Part shown: one piece after another, positions 26,176 through 35,875 of the stretch | Layout of the letters: each line of letters starts with the position of its first letter | How positions within the stretch are numbered: position 1 is the stretch's first letter | Origin: DASRHK01 sp963776465 | Lineage (GTDB): Bacteria > Pseudomonadota > Gammaproteobacteria > Nevskiales > Nevskiaceae | Length of the DNA stretch: 64,000 bases | Assembly (NCBI GenBank): GCA_963776465.1 | Contig: CAVZMV010000002.1 | Coordinates: 186,001 to 250,000, forward strand | Reading direction: 5' to 3' | Translations under genes and position numbers: made by a program | The notes under the pieces: model-generated | What the model saw: only the letters and a program-made list of their open reading frames with translations | What the model was told of the DNA's origin: nothing | The model's database searches: none

Positions 26176-28614
26176 GTGCGTTTTTCGACCATAAAACTAC
26201 TGACCGTAGCAGCCGTGGCTACGCTGACCGTTTGGACTGCTTGCGGGTGGGCGCAGGAAGCCGGAACGGACAGCAGCCCGACCGCCGCCGAAGAGGCTGC
26301 ACCACTCGACGTGATCCCGGTGCAGGAACTGAGCGCCGATCCCCAGTCGCTCGAAAACACTCAGCCCGAACCCGATGCGCCCGTCCGTCTGGAGGCAGTC
26401 GAAGTCACGGCCTCGTACCGCCGTCAGAACATCCAGGACGTTGCCGGGAGCGCCCACGCGTTCGGTGGCCGCGCACTGGACAAGGCCGGCGCGACCGGCA
26501 TGCAGGACTACCTGGTGCAGGTGCCGAGTGTGTCGCTGCAGAAATCCGGCAATGGTACGGCGCGGATCGCGATGCGCGGTATCTCCAACGTCAACGAATC
26601 CGATCTCGGCTACGGCGACGGCTCCCCGACGACGGGCGTCTATCTCGACGACGTCGCCATCCAGGGCTCGGGCGTCTTTCCCGATCTCAACATCTATGAC
26701 CTGTCACGCATCGAGGCGCTGAAGGGCCCGCAAGGCACGTTGTACGGCGAGGGATCCATGGGCGGCGCCATCAAGATGATCACGCGCGGGCCCTCGTACA
26801 ACGAGTGGCAATTGCGTGGCACGCTCATGGGCAGCCAGACCCACCAGGGGTCCGACAGCTACGACGGTCGCGTCGCCCTCAACATCCCGTTGTGGGACGA
26901 CCGTCTCGGTGCGCGTGTCGTCGGCACCCGGCGCAAGACCGGCGGCTTCGTCGACTACACCTCGCTCAACCGGCCGGACGCCGACGAGGAAGATGCCGAT
27001 TCGATCCGCGGCCTGCTGCGCTGGCAGGTGAGCGACACCTTCCAGGCCGACTTCCTGCACCTGCGTGACAACACGGTCAAGAAGCAGTTTCCGGTGGTGG
27101 AACCCGGCCACACGGACGATCCCGCCAATTCACGCGAGGAAGACCAGTACGCCAAGACCGACTTCGCCATCAACGCCCTGACGCTGCGCTGGACCTTGCC
27201 GTTCGCCAACCTGACGTCGGTCAGCGCGCTGTACGACACCGTGAAAGACATGCGCCGCCGCACGCCGGTATTGCAGACGCTGATCAACGGCCAATTCCTG
27301 TCGATTGGCCTCGGCCCGCCGCCGGACGTGTTCAGCAACGCTTCGACGCGCGTCATCACCGATCTGCATTCCTTCTCGCAGGAGCTGCGCCTGGTGTCGT
27401 TCGGCGGCGAGCGGTTCGACTGGATCGTCGGCGCCTTCTATCGCGACCGCCACCAGACCTTCGACGAAGAGAAACGCGAGGACAATGTTCCCGACGCCGA
27501 TCCCACCGGCGGCCTGATCAGCGGTCTCCTCGGCGGTTTCTATCCGCTTCAGGGACGCCAGGAACATGGTTTCGGCGACGAGGCCTTCACCCAGTACGCC
27601 GCCTACGGCGAGCTCAAGTGGAACGTGATCCCCGAGCGCTTCGACATCACCGGCGGCCTTCGCTATTTCAGCGAGGACATCGACTTCTACTTCGACACTT
27701 ACTTGTACGGCCTGGAGGCGTTCCTCCTCGCAACGGATCCCGACAACGTCGATCCCGAAACCCAGACGGTCAGCGTTCACGTCAAGCAGCGCATGAAGAG
27801 CCGCGGCTTCCTTCCGAAGCTGTCCACGGCCTGGCACTTCAACGAGCAGCACATGGCGTATGCCACCGTCAGCCGCGGGTTCCGCTCCGGTACGTCCAAC
27901 ATCCTCTCCGCCCTGGGCGCCGGCCCACCGATCATCCGGCCCGACTATGTGTTGAACAAGGAAATCGGCACCAAGTCCACCTGGTTCGATGGCCGGGTCA
28001 CCAGCAACCTTGCCATCTATCACATCGACTGGAAGGACATGCAGGGCACCGTCGTGGGAACCGCGATGCTGGGCGCCGTTCCGCTTCCCAATTTTGGCCA
28101 TCTCGACAACGCCGGCGATGCGGCGGCCTATGGCGCCGAGGCGGCCCTGGCATGGCTGCCGATCAAGAGCCTCACGCTGCTGGCCAATGCCGGATTCAAC
28201 GAGGGCCACGTCACCCGATCGGAAGCTCCCACCGTCGTGCAGGAGGGCTCCAGGCTGCCCAACATGCCGCGATGGACGCTCAGCGCCACGGCCAGCTCCA
28301 GCTTCGAGCTGCCGCTGGGTCTGACCGGAGATGCCAGCGCCACCTGGTCCTTCATCGGGTCGCAGTACCCGGTGTTCGAGCCGGCGCCGCAAAAGGATTC
28401 GTTGGGTAACGACATCTATTACGGTGACTTCACGGTGCCCAGCTACAGCCTGCTCAAGGCGAACATCGGTGCCGGGACTGGCCAGTGGCGCATACAGCTT
28501 TTTGGCGACAACCTCCTGGACCGCCACGCGATCACGTCGGTGTCCGGCCCCACCGTGGAGTACACCATCGCGACGCCTCGCACGGTCGGCGTGCGCCTCA
28601 GCTATGAGCTCTGA
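26176..28614 (+). CDS. TonB-dependent outer-membrane receptor
   Basis: About 812 residues from GTG 26176, preceded by GGGAG; the ATG at 26158 lies inside the operator palindrome and lacks a ribosome site. The signal peptide is VRFSTIKLLTV...GWAQ. A plug domain follows (QDVAGSAHAFGGRALDKAG, MRGISNVN, TTGVYLDDVAI, EALKGPQGTLYGEGSMGGAI), then a 22-strand barrel ending in RTVGVRLSYEL. It carries a ligand across the outer membrane using TonB energy. The adjacent RhtX/FptX-like permease, convergent at its 3' end, suggests a siderophore or similar bulky ligand. Confidence 0.9.
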   Translation: MRFSTIKLLTVAAVATLTVWTACGWAQEAGTDSSPTAAEEAAPLDVIPVQELSADPQSLENTQPEPDAPVRLEAVEVTASYRRQNIQDVAGSAHAFGGRALDKAGATGMQDYLVQVPSVSLQKSGNGTARIAMRGISNVNESDLGYGDGSPTTGVYLDDVAIQGSGVFPDLNIYDLSRIEALKGPQGTLYGEGSMGGAIKMITRGPSYNEWQLRGTLMGSQTHQGSDSYDGRVALNIPLWDDRLGARVVGTRRKTGGFVDYTSLNRPDADEEDADSIRGLLRWQVSDTFQADFLHLRDNTVKKQFPVVEPGHTDDPANSREEDQYAKTDFAINALTLRWTLPFANLTSVSALYDTVKDMRRRTPVLQTLINGQFLSIGLGPPPDVFSNASTRVITDLHSFSQELRLVSFGGERFDWIVGAFYRDRHQTFDEEKREDNVPDADPTGGLISGLLGGFYPLQGRQEHGFGDEAFTQYAAYGELKWNVIPERFDITGGLRYFSEDIDFYFDTYLYGLEAFLLATDPDNVDPETQTVSVHVKQRMKSRGFLPKLSTAWHFNEQHMAYATVSRGFRSGTSNILSALGAGPPIIRPDYVLNKEIGTKSTWFDGRVTSNLAIYHIDWKDMQGTVVGTAMLGAVPLPNFGHLDNAGDAAAYGAEAALAWLPIKSLTLLANAGFNEGHVTRSEAPTVVQEGSRLPNMPRWTLSATASSSFELPLGLTGDASATWSFIGSQYPVFEPAPQKDSLGNDIYYGDFTVPSYSLLKANIGAGTGQWRIQLFGDNLLDRHAITSVSGPTVEYTIATPRTVGVRLSYEL

Positions 28615-29813
28615 GCTCCAAGCCCAAGCGCGACGAAGCCACCCCTGCGCCCAGCGAACATGATCGGCACGATCGCACAGAAAGCGGCGACGGCGCTTAC
28701 GAGGAAATACAACGCGTAACCCAGCTGCTCCGCCAGAAGTCCGGACAGAATTGTCGCCGCACCCGTCGCGATCACGAATGTGCTGGCTTGCACCGTGTAA
28801 TCGGTGCCTTCGCTGCCGCGACGGCAGCCATCCATCATCATCGTGAACATCGCGGTCGTCGCCATGCCACCCGCGAAGTGCTCGAACGCGATGGCGGGAA
28901 AGAGCAAGGCACCAGGGTCGGGCAGCATCGCGAGCAGCCCATAGCCCAGGATGCCTGCGACTTGCAGCACGCCGAAGGCGATCATCGTGCGGTAGTAGCC
29001 GAAGCGTGAGGTCAACGCACCACCGATAAGCGCTCCGGCCAGGCCTGCAGCGAATCCGACCGTCCCGATCATCCAGCCCATCTGGGCGAGCGTCATGCCG
29101 CGATCGACCAGAAAGGGCTTCACCATTCCCGCACCCACCGCGTCCCCCAACTTGTAGAAGAAGATGACGGCGAGCCAGGCGAGTACGCCCGGCTGCAGGA
29201 AGTAGCTCCATGAATAGGTCGTTGTGCGTGCGGCACCCTCGGCCTTCGGTTCCCGATACAAGGCGATCGGTATCGTCAGGAGCCCGACGAGTGCCGCCAT
29301 CACCAGGAAACTGCGCCCCCAGCCAAGCGATTCAAAAACGATCAGGAGCAAACCGCCGGAGATCACCATCCCGACGCGATAGCCGGCGACCTGCACACCA
29401 TTGCCGATCCCGCGCTCATGCGGCTCCAGCAGGCGCACCGCTAGTCCATCGGTCGCGATGTCCAACGTCGCCGCCAGGAGATTGCAGGTTGCGGAGACGA
29501 CGAACACCCAGCGCATATCGGTCTGGGGCGACAGCGTCGCAGCGCAGGCCAATACGGCAGCTGTCGCGAGCTGCACCGGAATGATCCAGCTCCGGCGTTG
29601 CCCCAGGCGGTCCGAGTAGTAGCGATCCACAAACGGCGCCCATAGGAACTTGAGCGCCCACGGCAATGCCAGCACGGCAGAAAGGCCGATATCGGTGAGC
29701 GACATGCCGGCTTGGCGCATCAGCACTGGAAGCGCCTGGGTGAAGAATCCGAACGGCAAACCTTCGGATGCGTAGAGCGCGCCGATCAGAACCAGCTTGT
29801 GCGACGTTCGCAT
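28602..29813 (-). CDS. MFS permease, RhtX/FptX or AmpG-like
   Basis: 403 residues with about 12 membrane helices. The N terminus, LYASEGLPFGFFTQALPVLMRQAG, and LPWALKFLWAPFVDRYY match the siderophore inner-membrane permease family of RhtX and FptX, related to AmpG. A cytoplasmic loop near residue 195 separates the two halves. Its end overlaps the TonB receptor end by 13 bases, tail to tail. Together the two would move one ligand through both membranes. AmpG-like muropeptide uptake is the alternative. Confidence 0.78.
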   Translation of the reverse strand: MRTSHKLVLIGALYASEGLPFGFFTQALPVLMRQAGMSLTDIGLSAVLALPWALKFLWAPFVDRYYSDRLGQRRSWIIPVQLATAAVLACAATLSPQTDMRWVFVVSATCNLLAATLDIATDGLAVRLLEPHERGIGNGVQVAGYRVGMVISGGLLLIVFESLGWGRSFLVMAALVGLLTIPIALYREPKAEGAARTTTYSWSYFLQPGVLAWLAVIFFYKLGDAVGAGMVKPFLVDRGMTLAQMGWMIGTVGFAAGLAGALIGGALTSRFGYYRTMIAFGVLQVAGILGYGLLAMLPDPGALLFPAIAFEHFAGGMATTAMFTMMMDGCRRGSEGTDYTVQASTFVIATGAATILSGLLAEQLGYALYFLVSAVAAFCAIVPIMFAGRRGGFVALGLGAQSS

Positions 29814-29835
29814 CGGTCGACTGATCGGTCTTCCG

Positions 29836-30243
29836 TCAAAACCCGCGCTGCTCTCGATGCATCAGCAGCGCCACGATAGCCAGCGCCGCCATGGCGACGT
29901 TGATCGTCACTGGGTTGAAGGCTGCGACGAGGAGTCTCGGGATCATCAGCCCCGCGTAGCCAAGCAGACCCACCATCGCCGCCAGCGTCAGCCAGAGCGG
30001 CCAGGTCTGTCGTCGCAATAGAAGGACCGCGATCCCGATGGCGATTTCGGCCACGCCCGCGCCTTTGGCTACGAAGTGCGCGCTCTCGGCAGAGATCCCC
30101 AGCGCCATGTCCATTGCCAGCTCGTCCGCGTGCGGCCCGAGAAGTTTCGGGACGAGTCCCTGGTAGAGCCAGACGAACGCGATGGCAGCGCGGCAGACGA
30201 GGAGCGCGAGCGGGTCAGCCTTGCTTTGATTCAAACCGCGCAT
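29836..30243 (-). CDS. DoxX-like membrane protein
   Basis: About 135 residues with four membrane helices (ALLVCRAAIAFVWLYQGLVP, HFVAKGAGVAEIAIGIAVLL, PLWLTLAAMVGLLGYAGLM and VTINVAMAALAIVALL). The pattern WLYQGLVPKLL and GVAEIAIG matches the DoxX-like family. Start ATG 30243 is preferred over the GTG one codon earlier. It lies 22 bases upstream of the permease gene on the same strand and may be cotranscribed. Biochemical role unknown. Confidence 0.7.
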   Translation of the reverse strand: MRGLNQSKADPLALLVCRAAIAFVWLYQGLVPKLLGPHADELAMDMALGISAESAHFVAKGAGVAEIAIGIAVLLLRRQTWPLWLTLAAMVGLLGYAGLMIPRLLVAAFNPVTINVAMAALAIVALLMHREQRGF

Positions 30244-30306
30244 CACGAGTGCCGGTCGAAGCGGACTGCCCTAGAGTAATCCGAACCTGACCATTCGGGA
30301 CCGCTG

Positions 30307-31407
30307 TTGCACACCATTCTCGTGCTGGGTGGCTACGGCTTCTTCGGGCAGCGCATCTCGGCGAGCCTGGCGAAAGACGATCGCGTCCGGATCCTGATCG
30401 GCGGACGGCATCGCGACAAGGCGCTGGCGATCGCGACGTCTCTCGGCCTTGCGCCCGAGCAGGCAATCGCTATCGATGCGGCCGCAGCGAGCTTTCCTGA
30501 CGAACTCGCAAGACTCGGCGTGCAGACGCTGATCCACACCGCGGGTCCGTTCCAGGGCCAGGACTATGTGGTAGCGCGAGCGGCGATCAAAGCCCGCTCC
30601 AACTATGTCGACCTCGCCGACGGCCGCGACTTCGTCGCTCACATCGATGCGCTGAACGAGGATGCGGTGCGCGCGGGCGTAACGGTCGTGAGCGGCGCGA
30701 GCTCGGTGCCGGGCTTGTCGGCGGCGGTCGTCGACCAATACGTCGGCGCGTTCAAGCGGCTGGATGCGATCCGCATCGGCATCGGCTCCGGCGCGCGGGC
30801 GCCGGGCATTGCCACGGTGAAGGGCATCTTCGGATATTGCGGCAAGCCGATCCGCCGCTGGGTGAATGGCGAGTGGCAGACCACGCACGGATGGCTCGAC
30901 TTGCAAGCACACGACTTTCCGCCTCCGGTCGGCAGACGCCTGCTCGGCAGCTGCGACGTGCCGGATCTCGCGCTGTTTCCCAAGCGCTATCCAACGGTGA
31001 AGACGGTGACCTTCCACGCGGGCTTCGCAAGCAGCGCAGGCCACCTCGTGGTGTGGAGCCTGGCGCGACTGGTCAAGGCTGGCGTGCTTGCGAGCATGGC
31101 GCCTTTCGCAGGACCGATGAATCGCCTGAGCCGATGGATCGAGCCGATCGTCAGTGACAAGGGTGCGATGTTCGTTGCGCTGGAGGGGCTGGACGACCAT
31201 GGCCAGCCGCTGACGTGCGTCTGGCATCTCATCGCTTCGGAGAATCACGGCCCCTTCATCCCGTGTGGCGCCGCAATCGCGCTGGCGCAGAAGCTCGCGC
31301 GGGGAGTAACTCTGCCGTTGGGTGCAATGCCCTGCGTCGGCCTGTTGTCGGTAGCGGAATACCTGGCGCCGCTGCGGGACCTGGCGATCCGCGAGGTGCC
31401 GGCGTGA
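30307..31407 (+). CDS. Saccharopine-dehydrogenase-like NAD(P)-binding oxidoreductase
   Basis: 366 residues from a TTG codon; no better start was seen. The Rossmann motif is ILVLGGYGFFGQRI, followed by ILIGGRHRDKA and TLIHTAGPFQGQDYVVARA, then NYVDLADGRDFV, the pattern of trans-acting enoyl reductase and saccharopine dehydrogenase families. The C-terminal part has no clear catalytic residue. It lies 52 bases upstream of an acyl-CoA ligase gene and may form an operon for lipid or steroid-like substrate processing. Confidence 0.72.
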   Translation: MHTILVLGGYGFFGQRISASLAKDDRVRILIGGRHRDKALAIATSLGLAPEQAIAIDAAAASFPDELARLGVQTLIHTAGPFQGQDYVVARAAIKARSNYVDLADGRDFVAHIDALNEDAVRAGVTVVSGASSVPGLSAAVVDQYVGAFKRLDAIRIGIGSGARAPGIATVKGIFGYCGKPIRRWVNGEWQTTHGWLDLQAHDFPPPVGRRLLGSCDVPDLALFPKRYPTVKTVTFHAGFASSAGHLVVWSLARLVKAGVLASMAPFAGPMNRLSRWIEPIVSDKGAMFVALEGLDDHGQPLTCVWHLIASENHGPFIPCGAAIALAQKLARGVTLPLGAMPCVGLLSVAEYLAPLRDLAIREVPA

Positions 31408-31459
31408 AGATGCTGCTACGTTAGAAGCGACCTGCTCACACTCCCACGGAAACACCCGC

Positions 31460-33154
31460 ATGGCCCTGATCTCCGCACCCACCGCCCTCCGACGCTGGGC
31501 CGAGAAGGCGCCCCACAAGCCGGCGCTGACGGTCGAGGACCAGACGCTGTCGCGCGCCGAGCTGGAGAGCCGCACCAATCGGCTGGCGCGCGCCTTCGAG
31601 AGCCTGGGCGTGCGCGAGGGCGGCTTCGTCACCATCGCGCTGCCCAACAGCTTCCTGTACGTGGAGAGCGCGATCGCGGCGCTCAAGCTCGGCGCGACGC
31701 CGCAGCCGGTTTCCGCGAAGCTGCCGAAAGCAGAGCTCGAAGCGATCGTCGCGCTGGCCAAGCCATCGCTGATCGTAGGCGCGATCGCCAGCGACTTTCC
31801 GGCGTTCAAGGTCATCGCCGCGGACTTCGTGCCCGACTCGACGCTGTCCGACGCGCCACTGCCCGATCGCATTGCCAGGCACTGGAAGGCGCCGACCTCC
31901 GGCGGCAGCACCGGACGACCGAAGCTGATCGTGTCGGGCACGCGCGCGGAAGTGGAGGAGAACGCCGAGCCCTTCGCCCTGCCCTTCATGCTGCCGCGCG
32001 ACGGCGTGGTGCTGGTGCCCGGGCCGCTGTATCACAACGCGCCTTTCACCTTCTCGCTGCTGTCATTGCTGCACGGCAACCACGTCGTGCTGATGCGCAA
32101 GTTCGACGCGTCGCGCACGCTGGCGCTGATCGGCCAGCATCGCGCGCAGGCCGTGCTGCTGGTGCCGACAATGATGTCGCGGATCTCCAAGCTGCCCGAG
32201 TCCGAGCGCAAGACCGCGGACCTCTCGTCGCTGCGCGTCGCCTATCACATGGCTTCACATTGCCCGGTCTGGCTCAAGCAGGAATGGATCGACTGGCTGG
32301 GCGCGGAGAAGATCTTCGAGCTCTACGCCGGCACCGAGATGCAGGCGATCTGCGTGATCACGGGCCCGGAATGGCTCGCGCATCGCGGATCGGTCGGCCG
32401 CTGCGTGATCGGCCAGATGAAGATCGTCGGCGAGGACGGCAACGAGGTCGCGCCCGGCGAGACCGGCGAGATTTATCTCCTGCGCCCGGCCGGCGCGGCG
32501 CCCACCTACACCTACATCGGCGCCGAGGCCAAGCGCCTGGGCGAATGGGAATCGCTCGGCGACATCGGCTGGTGCGACAAGGACGGCTACCTGTATCTGG
32601 CCGATCGACGCTCCGACCTGATCCTGCGCGGCGGCGCCAACATCTATCCGGCGGAGGTCGAGGCCGCGATCGACTCGCACCCGGCGGTGCAATCCAGCGC
32701 CGTCATCGGACTGCCGGAGGAAGATCTGGGCCAGCGCGTGCACGCGATCGTGCAGGCCCGATCCTTCATCACGGCAGAGGATCTTTCGCAGCACCTCGCG
32801 ACGCGGCTGGCGCGCTACAAGCTGCCGACGAGCTTCGAGTTCGTGAACGAGCCGCTGCGCGACGATGCCGGCAAGAGCCGGCGCTCGGCACTGCGGGAAG
32901 CGGCTGCGCTGACGCTGCTTTCTATTCCGCCCGGAGGATCTCGGCCTCGAAGAACTCGCGCTCTTCCCTGCCGCCCGATTGGCGACGCTGCGCTTCGGCG
33001 CTGCGCAGGTCCGTGCGCCGGATCTTTCCGGACACCGTCTTGGGCAGGTCGCAGAACTCCACGATGCGGATGCGCTGGTAGGGCGCGAGCCGCGACCGGC
33101 AGAACTGGAAGATCGACTTCGCCGTTTCCGCATCAGGCGCGTAGCCGGCCTTGA
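31460..33154 (+). CDS. Acyl-CoA ligase, BaiB-like, with an aberrant 3' end
   Basis: The first 480 residues are an ANL adenylating enzyme: phosphate loop TSGGSTGRPKLIVSG (in place of the usual SGTTGxPKG, as in bile-acid CoA ligases), LYAGTEMQ, GDIGWCDKDGYLYLADRRSD, GGANIYPAEVEAAID and the C-terminal DDAGKSRRSAL. As sequenced the frame then runs 80 more residues antisense across the neighbouring ligase gene. A one-base change in the GGG at about 32,894-32,897 would give KRLR and a stop at 32,910-32,912, the normal length. So the tail is probably an artefact or a recent mutation. It activates a carboxylic acid to its CoA thioester; substrate unproven. Confidence 0.8.
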   Translation: MALISAPTALRRWAEKAPHKPALTVEDQTLSRAELESRTNRLARAFESLGVREGGFVTIALPNSFLYVESAIAALKLGATPQPVSAKLPKAELEAIVALAKPSLIVGAIASDFPAFKVIAADFVPDSTLSDAPLPDRIARHWKAPTSGGSTGRPKLIVSGTRAEVEENAEPFALPFMLPRDGVVLVPGPLYHNAPFTFSLLSLLHGNHVVLMRKFDASRTLALIGQHRAQAVLLVPTMMSRISKLPESERKTADLSSLRVAYHMASHCPVWLKQEWIDWLGAEKIFELYAGTEMQAICVITGPEWLAHRGSVGRCVIGQMKIVGEDGNEVAPGETGEIYLLRPAGAAPTYTYIGAEAKRLGEWESLGDIGWCDKDGYLYLADRRSDLILRGGANIYPAEVEAAIDSHPAVQSSAVIGLPEEDLGQRVHAIVQARSFITAEDLSQHLATRLARYKLPTSFEFVNEPLRDDAGKSRRSALREAAALTLLSIPPGGSRPRRTRALPCRPIGDAALRRCAGPCAGSFRTPSWAGRRTPRCGCAGRARAATGRTGRSTSPFPHQARSRP

Positions 33155-34610
33155 GCACGATGCAGGCCTTGGGCACGCACAGGCGCTTGGCGTCGGGGCT
33201 TTCGATGACGGCCGCCTCGGCGACGGCGGGGTGCTCGATGAGCGCGCTCTCCAGCTCGAACGGCGAGATGCGGTAGTCGGAGCTCTTGAACACGTCGTCG
33301 GTGCGGCCGACGAACCAGTAGTAGCCGTCGGCGTCGCGGGTGGCCACGTCGCTGGTGCCGTAGTCCGCGCCCCCGAGCGCCTTCTTCGTGCGTGCATCGT
33401 CGCCGGCGTAACCGGCCATCAGTCCCGCGGGCCTGGGATCCAGAGCGACCGACACCTCCCCTTCCTTTGCGGGGCGGCCTTCCGTATCGAGCAATTGCAA
33501 TGCGTAACCCGGCAACGGCCGGCCCATCGATCCGTAGCGAACCGGCTGGCCCGGCGGATTCCCGAGCATCGCCGTGGTCTCGGTCTGGCCGTAGCCTTCG
33601 CGGATGGTCAGGCCCCACGCGTCCTTCACGCGCTCGATGACTTCCGGGTTCAGCGGCTCGCCGGCGCTGGTGAGCTCGCGCAGCTTTACGGCATGGCCCT
33701 TCAGATCTTCCAGGATCAGCGAACGCCACGCGGTCGGCGGCGCGCACAGCGAGGTGACGCCGCAGCGCACGAGCGTCGCCAGCGTGCGCTTGGCGTCGAA
33801 GCGCGCCTGGTTGTAGATGAACACCGTGGCACCGACGGCCCAGGGCGCAAAGAAGCAGCTCCACGCATGCTTGGCCCAGCCCGGCGAGCTGATGTTCAGG
33901 TGTACGTCGCCCGCGCGCAGGCCGAGCCAGTACAACGTGCTCAGGTGGCCGACCGGATAGCTGCGCTGCGTGTGCAGCACCATCTTCGGCTTCGACGTCG
34001 TGCCGGACGTGAAGTAAAGGAGACACGGGTCATCCGCCAGCGTCTCGCCGTCCGCCGCGAACGCCGTCGGGCATGTCGCGCTCTGCCCATAGGCGTGCCA
34101 GTCCGCTGCGGGTCCAACCGCGATGCGCACGCACTGATCGGCGACGCCGGAGAATTTCTCCACGTGCGCCGCGTCGACGATCACCGCGCGCATGCCGCCG
34201 CGCTCGATGCGGTCCTTGAGATCTGCAGTCGACAGCAGCGTCGTCGCCGGGCTCAGCACTGCGCCGAGCTTGATCGCGGCGAGCATCAGCTCCCAGAGCT
34301 CCGCACGATTGGGCAGCATCACCAGCAGGCGATCGCCGCGTCCGATGCCGAGGCCACGCAGGAAATTGGCCGCGCGATCGGACGCCTGCCGCAGCTCCTC
34401 GAAGCTGACCTTGACCTCGGCGCCGGATTCGTCGACCAGCCACAGGGCGACGTTGCGGTTGTCGCGCGCCAGCGCGTCGAAGTGATCCAGCGCCCAGTTG
34501 AACTGCGGCAGATCGGGCCAGGAGAACTCCGCCATGACCCGCGCGTAGTCCTCGCGGTGGCGGACCAGGACATCGACGGCGGCGCGGTATTGCTCGAGCG
34601 GGGCGCTCAT
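32922..34610 (-). CDS. Medium-chain-type acyl-CoA synthetase
   Basis: 562 residues from ATG 34610. The phosphate loop is LLYFTSGTTSKPKMVLHT. Further ANL motifs are GYGQTETTAMLGN, YGTSDVATRDADGYYWFVGRTDDVFKSSDYRIS, and the C-terminal catalytic lysine in PKTVSGKIRRTDL. The SSDYRISPFE hinge is typical of medium-chain acyl-CoA synthetases. It activates fatty or aromatic acids with ATP and CoA. It is convergent with the BaiB-like ligase and close behind the LldD-like gene on the same strand. Confidence 0.88.
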   Translation of the reverse strand: MSAPLEQYRAAVDVLVRHREDYARVMAEFSWPDLPQFNWALDHFDALARDNRNVALWLVDESGAEVKVSFEELRQASDRAANFLRGLGIGRGDRLLVMLPNRAELWELMLAAIKLGAVLSPATTLLSTADLKDRIERGGMRAVIVDAAHVEKFSGVADQCVRIAVGPAADWHAYGQSATCPTAFAADGETLADDPCLLYFTSGTTSKPKMVLHTQRSYPVGHLSTLYWLGLRAGDVHLNISSPGWAKHAWSCFFAPWAVGATVFIYNQARFDAKRTLATLVRCGVTSLCAPPTAWRSLILEDLKGHAVKLRELTSAGEPLNPEVIERVKDAWGLTIREGYGQTETTAMLGNPPGQPVRYGSMGRPLPGYALQLLDTEGRPAKEGEVSVALDPRPAGLMAGYAGDDARTKKALGGADYGTSDVATRDADGYYWFVGRTDDVFKSSDYRISPFELESALIEHPAVAEAAVIESPDAKRLCVPKACIVLKAGYAPDAETAKSIFQFCRSRLAPYQRIRIVEFCDLPKTVSGKIRRTDLRSAEAQRRQSGGREEREFFEAEILRAE

Positions 34611-34648
34611 GCAGCTAAGGTAGCTGATTCTTCTGTGGCGCCAGAAGA

Positions 34649-35836
34649 TCAGGGATCTCGTGACGTCCTGAAGCCTCTCTGCACGCGATCGCCGCCGATC
34701 TCGGCGACGCTGCGGCATCCCAGCAGCGCCAGGCCGCGCGCGACTTCGTCGCGCAGCAGCGCGATGGCGCGATCCACGCCGGCCTCGCCGCCGGCGGCAA
34801 GCCCATACAGATAAGGACGGCCGATCGAGCAGGCGTTGGCGCCCAGCGCCAGCGCCTTGAGCACGTGCGTGCCGCGGCGGATGCCGCCGTCGACGATCAG
34901 CTCCAGCCTATTCCCGATTGCGTCGCGGATCGGCGCGAGCGTGTCGATCGGCGCCGGAGCGCTGTCGAGCTGGCGGCCACCGTGGTTGGAGAGGAGCGCA
35001 GCGGTCGCGCCGATGGCGATCGCCTGCTTCGCGTCCTCCGGCGTGCTCATGCCCTTGATCGCGAACGGCCCGCCCCACTCGCCCGCCAGCCACTCGGCGT
35101 CCTTCCAGGTGATGGTGCGGTCGAACTGCGTGCCGACGTACTCGATCACGCTCATGGCGCCGCCGCCGAGCGCGTCCACGCGATGCGCGACGTTGGCCAG
35201 CGTGAAGCGCGGCCGCAGCGCGAAGTTGAGCAGCCACTCGAAGCTCGTGGCGTAGCTGAAGATCGTCTTCGGCGTGAAGCGCGGCGGCATGGTCATGCCG
35301 TAGCGATGATCGCGCTCGCGGTTGCCGGGAACCGCGGTGTCCACGGTCAGGCACAGTGCCTGGTAGCCGGCCTGCTTGCAGCGCGCGACCAGCTCCCGGG
35401 TCAGCCCGCGGTCCTTGAAGATGTAGACCTGGAACATCTTCGGGCCGCGCGTCGCGGCCGCGATGTCCTCCAGCGAGGTCGTCGCCAGCGTCGACAGGCT
35501 GTACATCGTCCCGGCCCGCTCCGCCGCGCGCGCCACACCGAGTTCCTTGTGATGGTGGAAAAGCCGCGACATGCCGGTCGGCGCCAGGAAGAACGGCAGC
35601 TTGAGCTCGCAGCCGAGCACGCGCGTCGAAAGATCGACGGTCGAGATGTCCGTGAGATAGCGCGGCAGGAGCTCGTAGTCCTCGAACGCCGCGGTGTTGC
35701 GGCGCATGGTCCACTCGTCGTCGGCGCCGCCGTCGATGTAGTGGAACATCGGCGACGGCAGCTTGGCGCGCGCGCGCAGCCGCAGGTCCTCGATGTTGTG
35801 GCAGCGCGCCAGGCCCGGCATTTCGCTCTTCCCCAT
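34649..35836 (-). CDS. FMN-dependent alpha-hydroxy acid dehydrogenase, LldD-like
   Basis: 395 residues from ATG 35836. Family marks are FHYIDGGADDEWTMRRN, FFLAPTGMSRLFH, MFQVYIFKDRGLT, the active-site SNHGGRQLDSAPA and VDGGIRRGTHVLKALALGANACSIGRPY. It oxidises an L-2-hydroxy acid such as lactate or mandelate, passing electrons to quinone or oxygen via FMN. The FadR-family regulator is divergent 68 bases away with a shared operator, as for lldR/lldD. The exact acid is not determined by sequence. Confidence 0.87.
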   Translation of the reverse strand: MGKSEMPGLARCHNIEDLRLRARAKLPSPMFHYIDGGADDEWTMRRNTAAFEDYELLPRYLTDISTVDLSTRVLGCELKLPFFLAPTGMSRLFHHHKELGVARAAERAGTMYSLSTLATTSLEDIAAATRGPKMFQVYIFKDRGLTRELVARCKQAGYQALCLTVDTAVPGNRERDHRYGMTMPPRFTPKTIFSYATSFEWLLNFALRPRFTLANVAHRVDALGGGAMSVIEYVGTQFDRTITWKDAEWLAGEWGGPFAIKGMSTPEDAKQAIAIGATAALLSNHGGRQLDSAPAPIDTLAPIRDAIGNRLELIVDGGIRRGTHVLKALALGANACSIGRPYLYGLAAGGEAGVDRAIALLRDEVARGLALLGCRSVAEIGGDRVQRGFRTSRDP

Positions 35837-35875
35837 GCGCCCGAGTTTGTGGAATCGCGCAAAGCCGCGGTAATG

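Noticed and set aside
27130..29211. Long minus-strand frame across the TonB receptor and permease
   Set aside because: Composition is Arg/Gly/Ala-rich, no motifs, and both real genes cover it.
32979..34814. Long plus-strand frame across the acyl-CoA synthetase
   Set aside because: Antisense of a clear ANL enzyme with no domain of its own.
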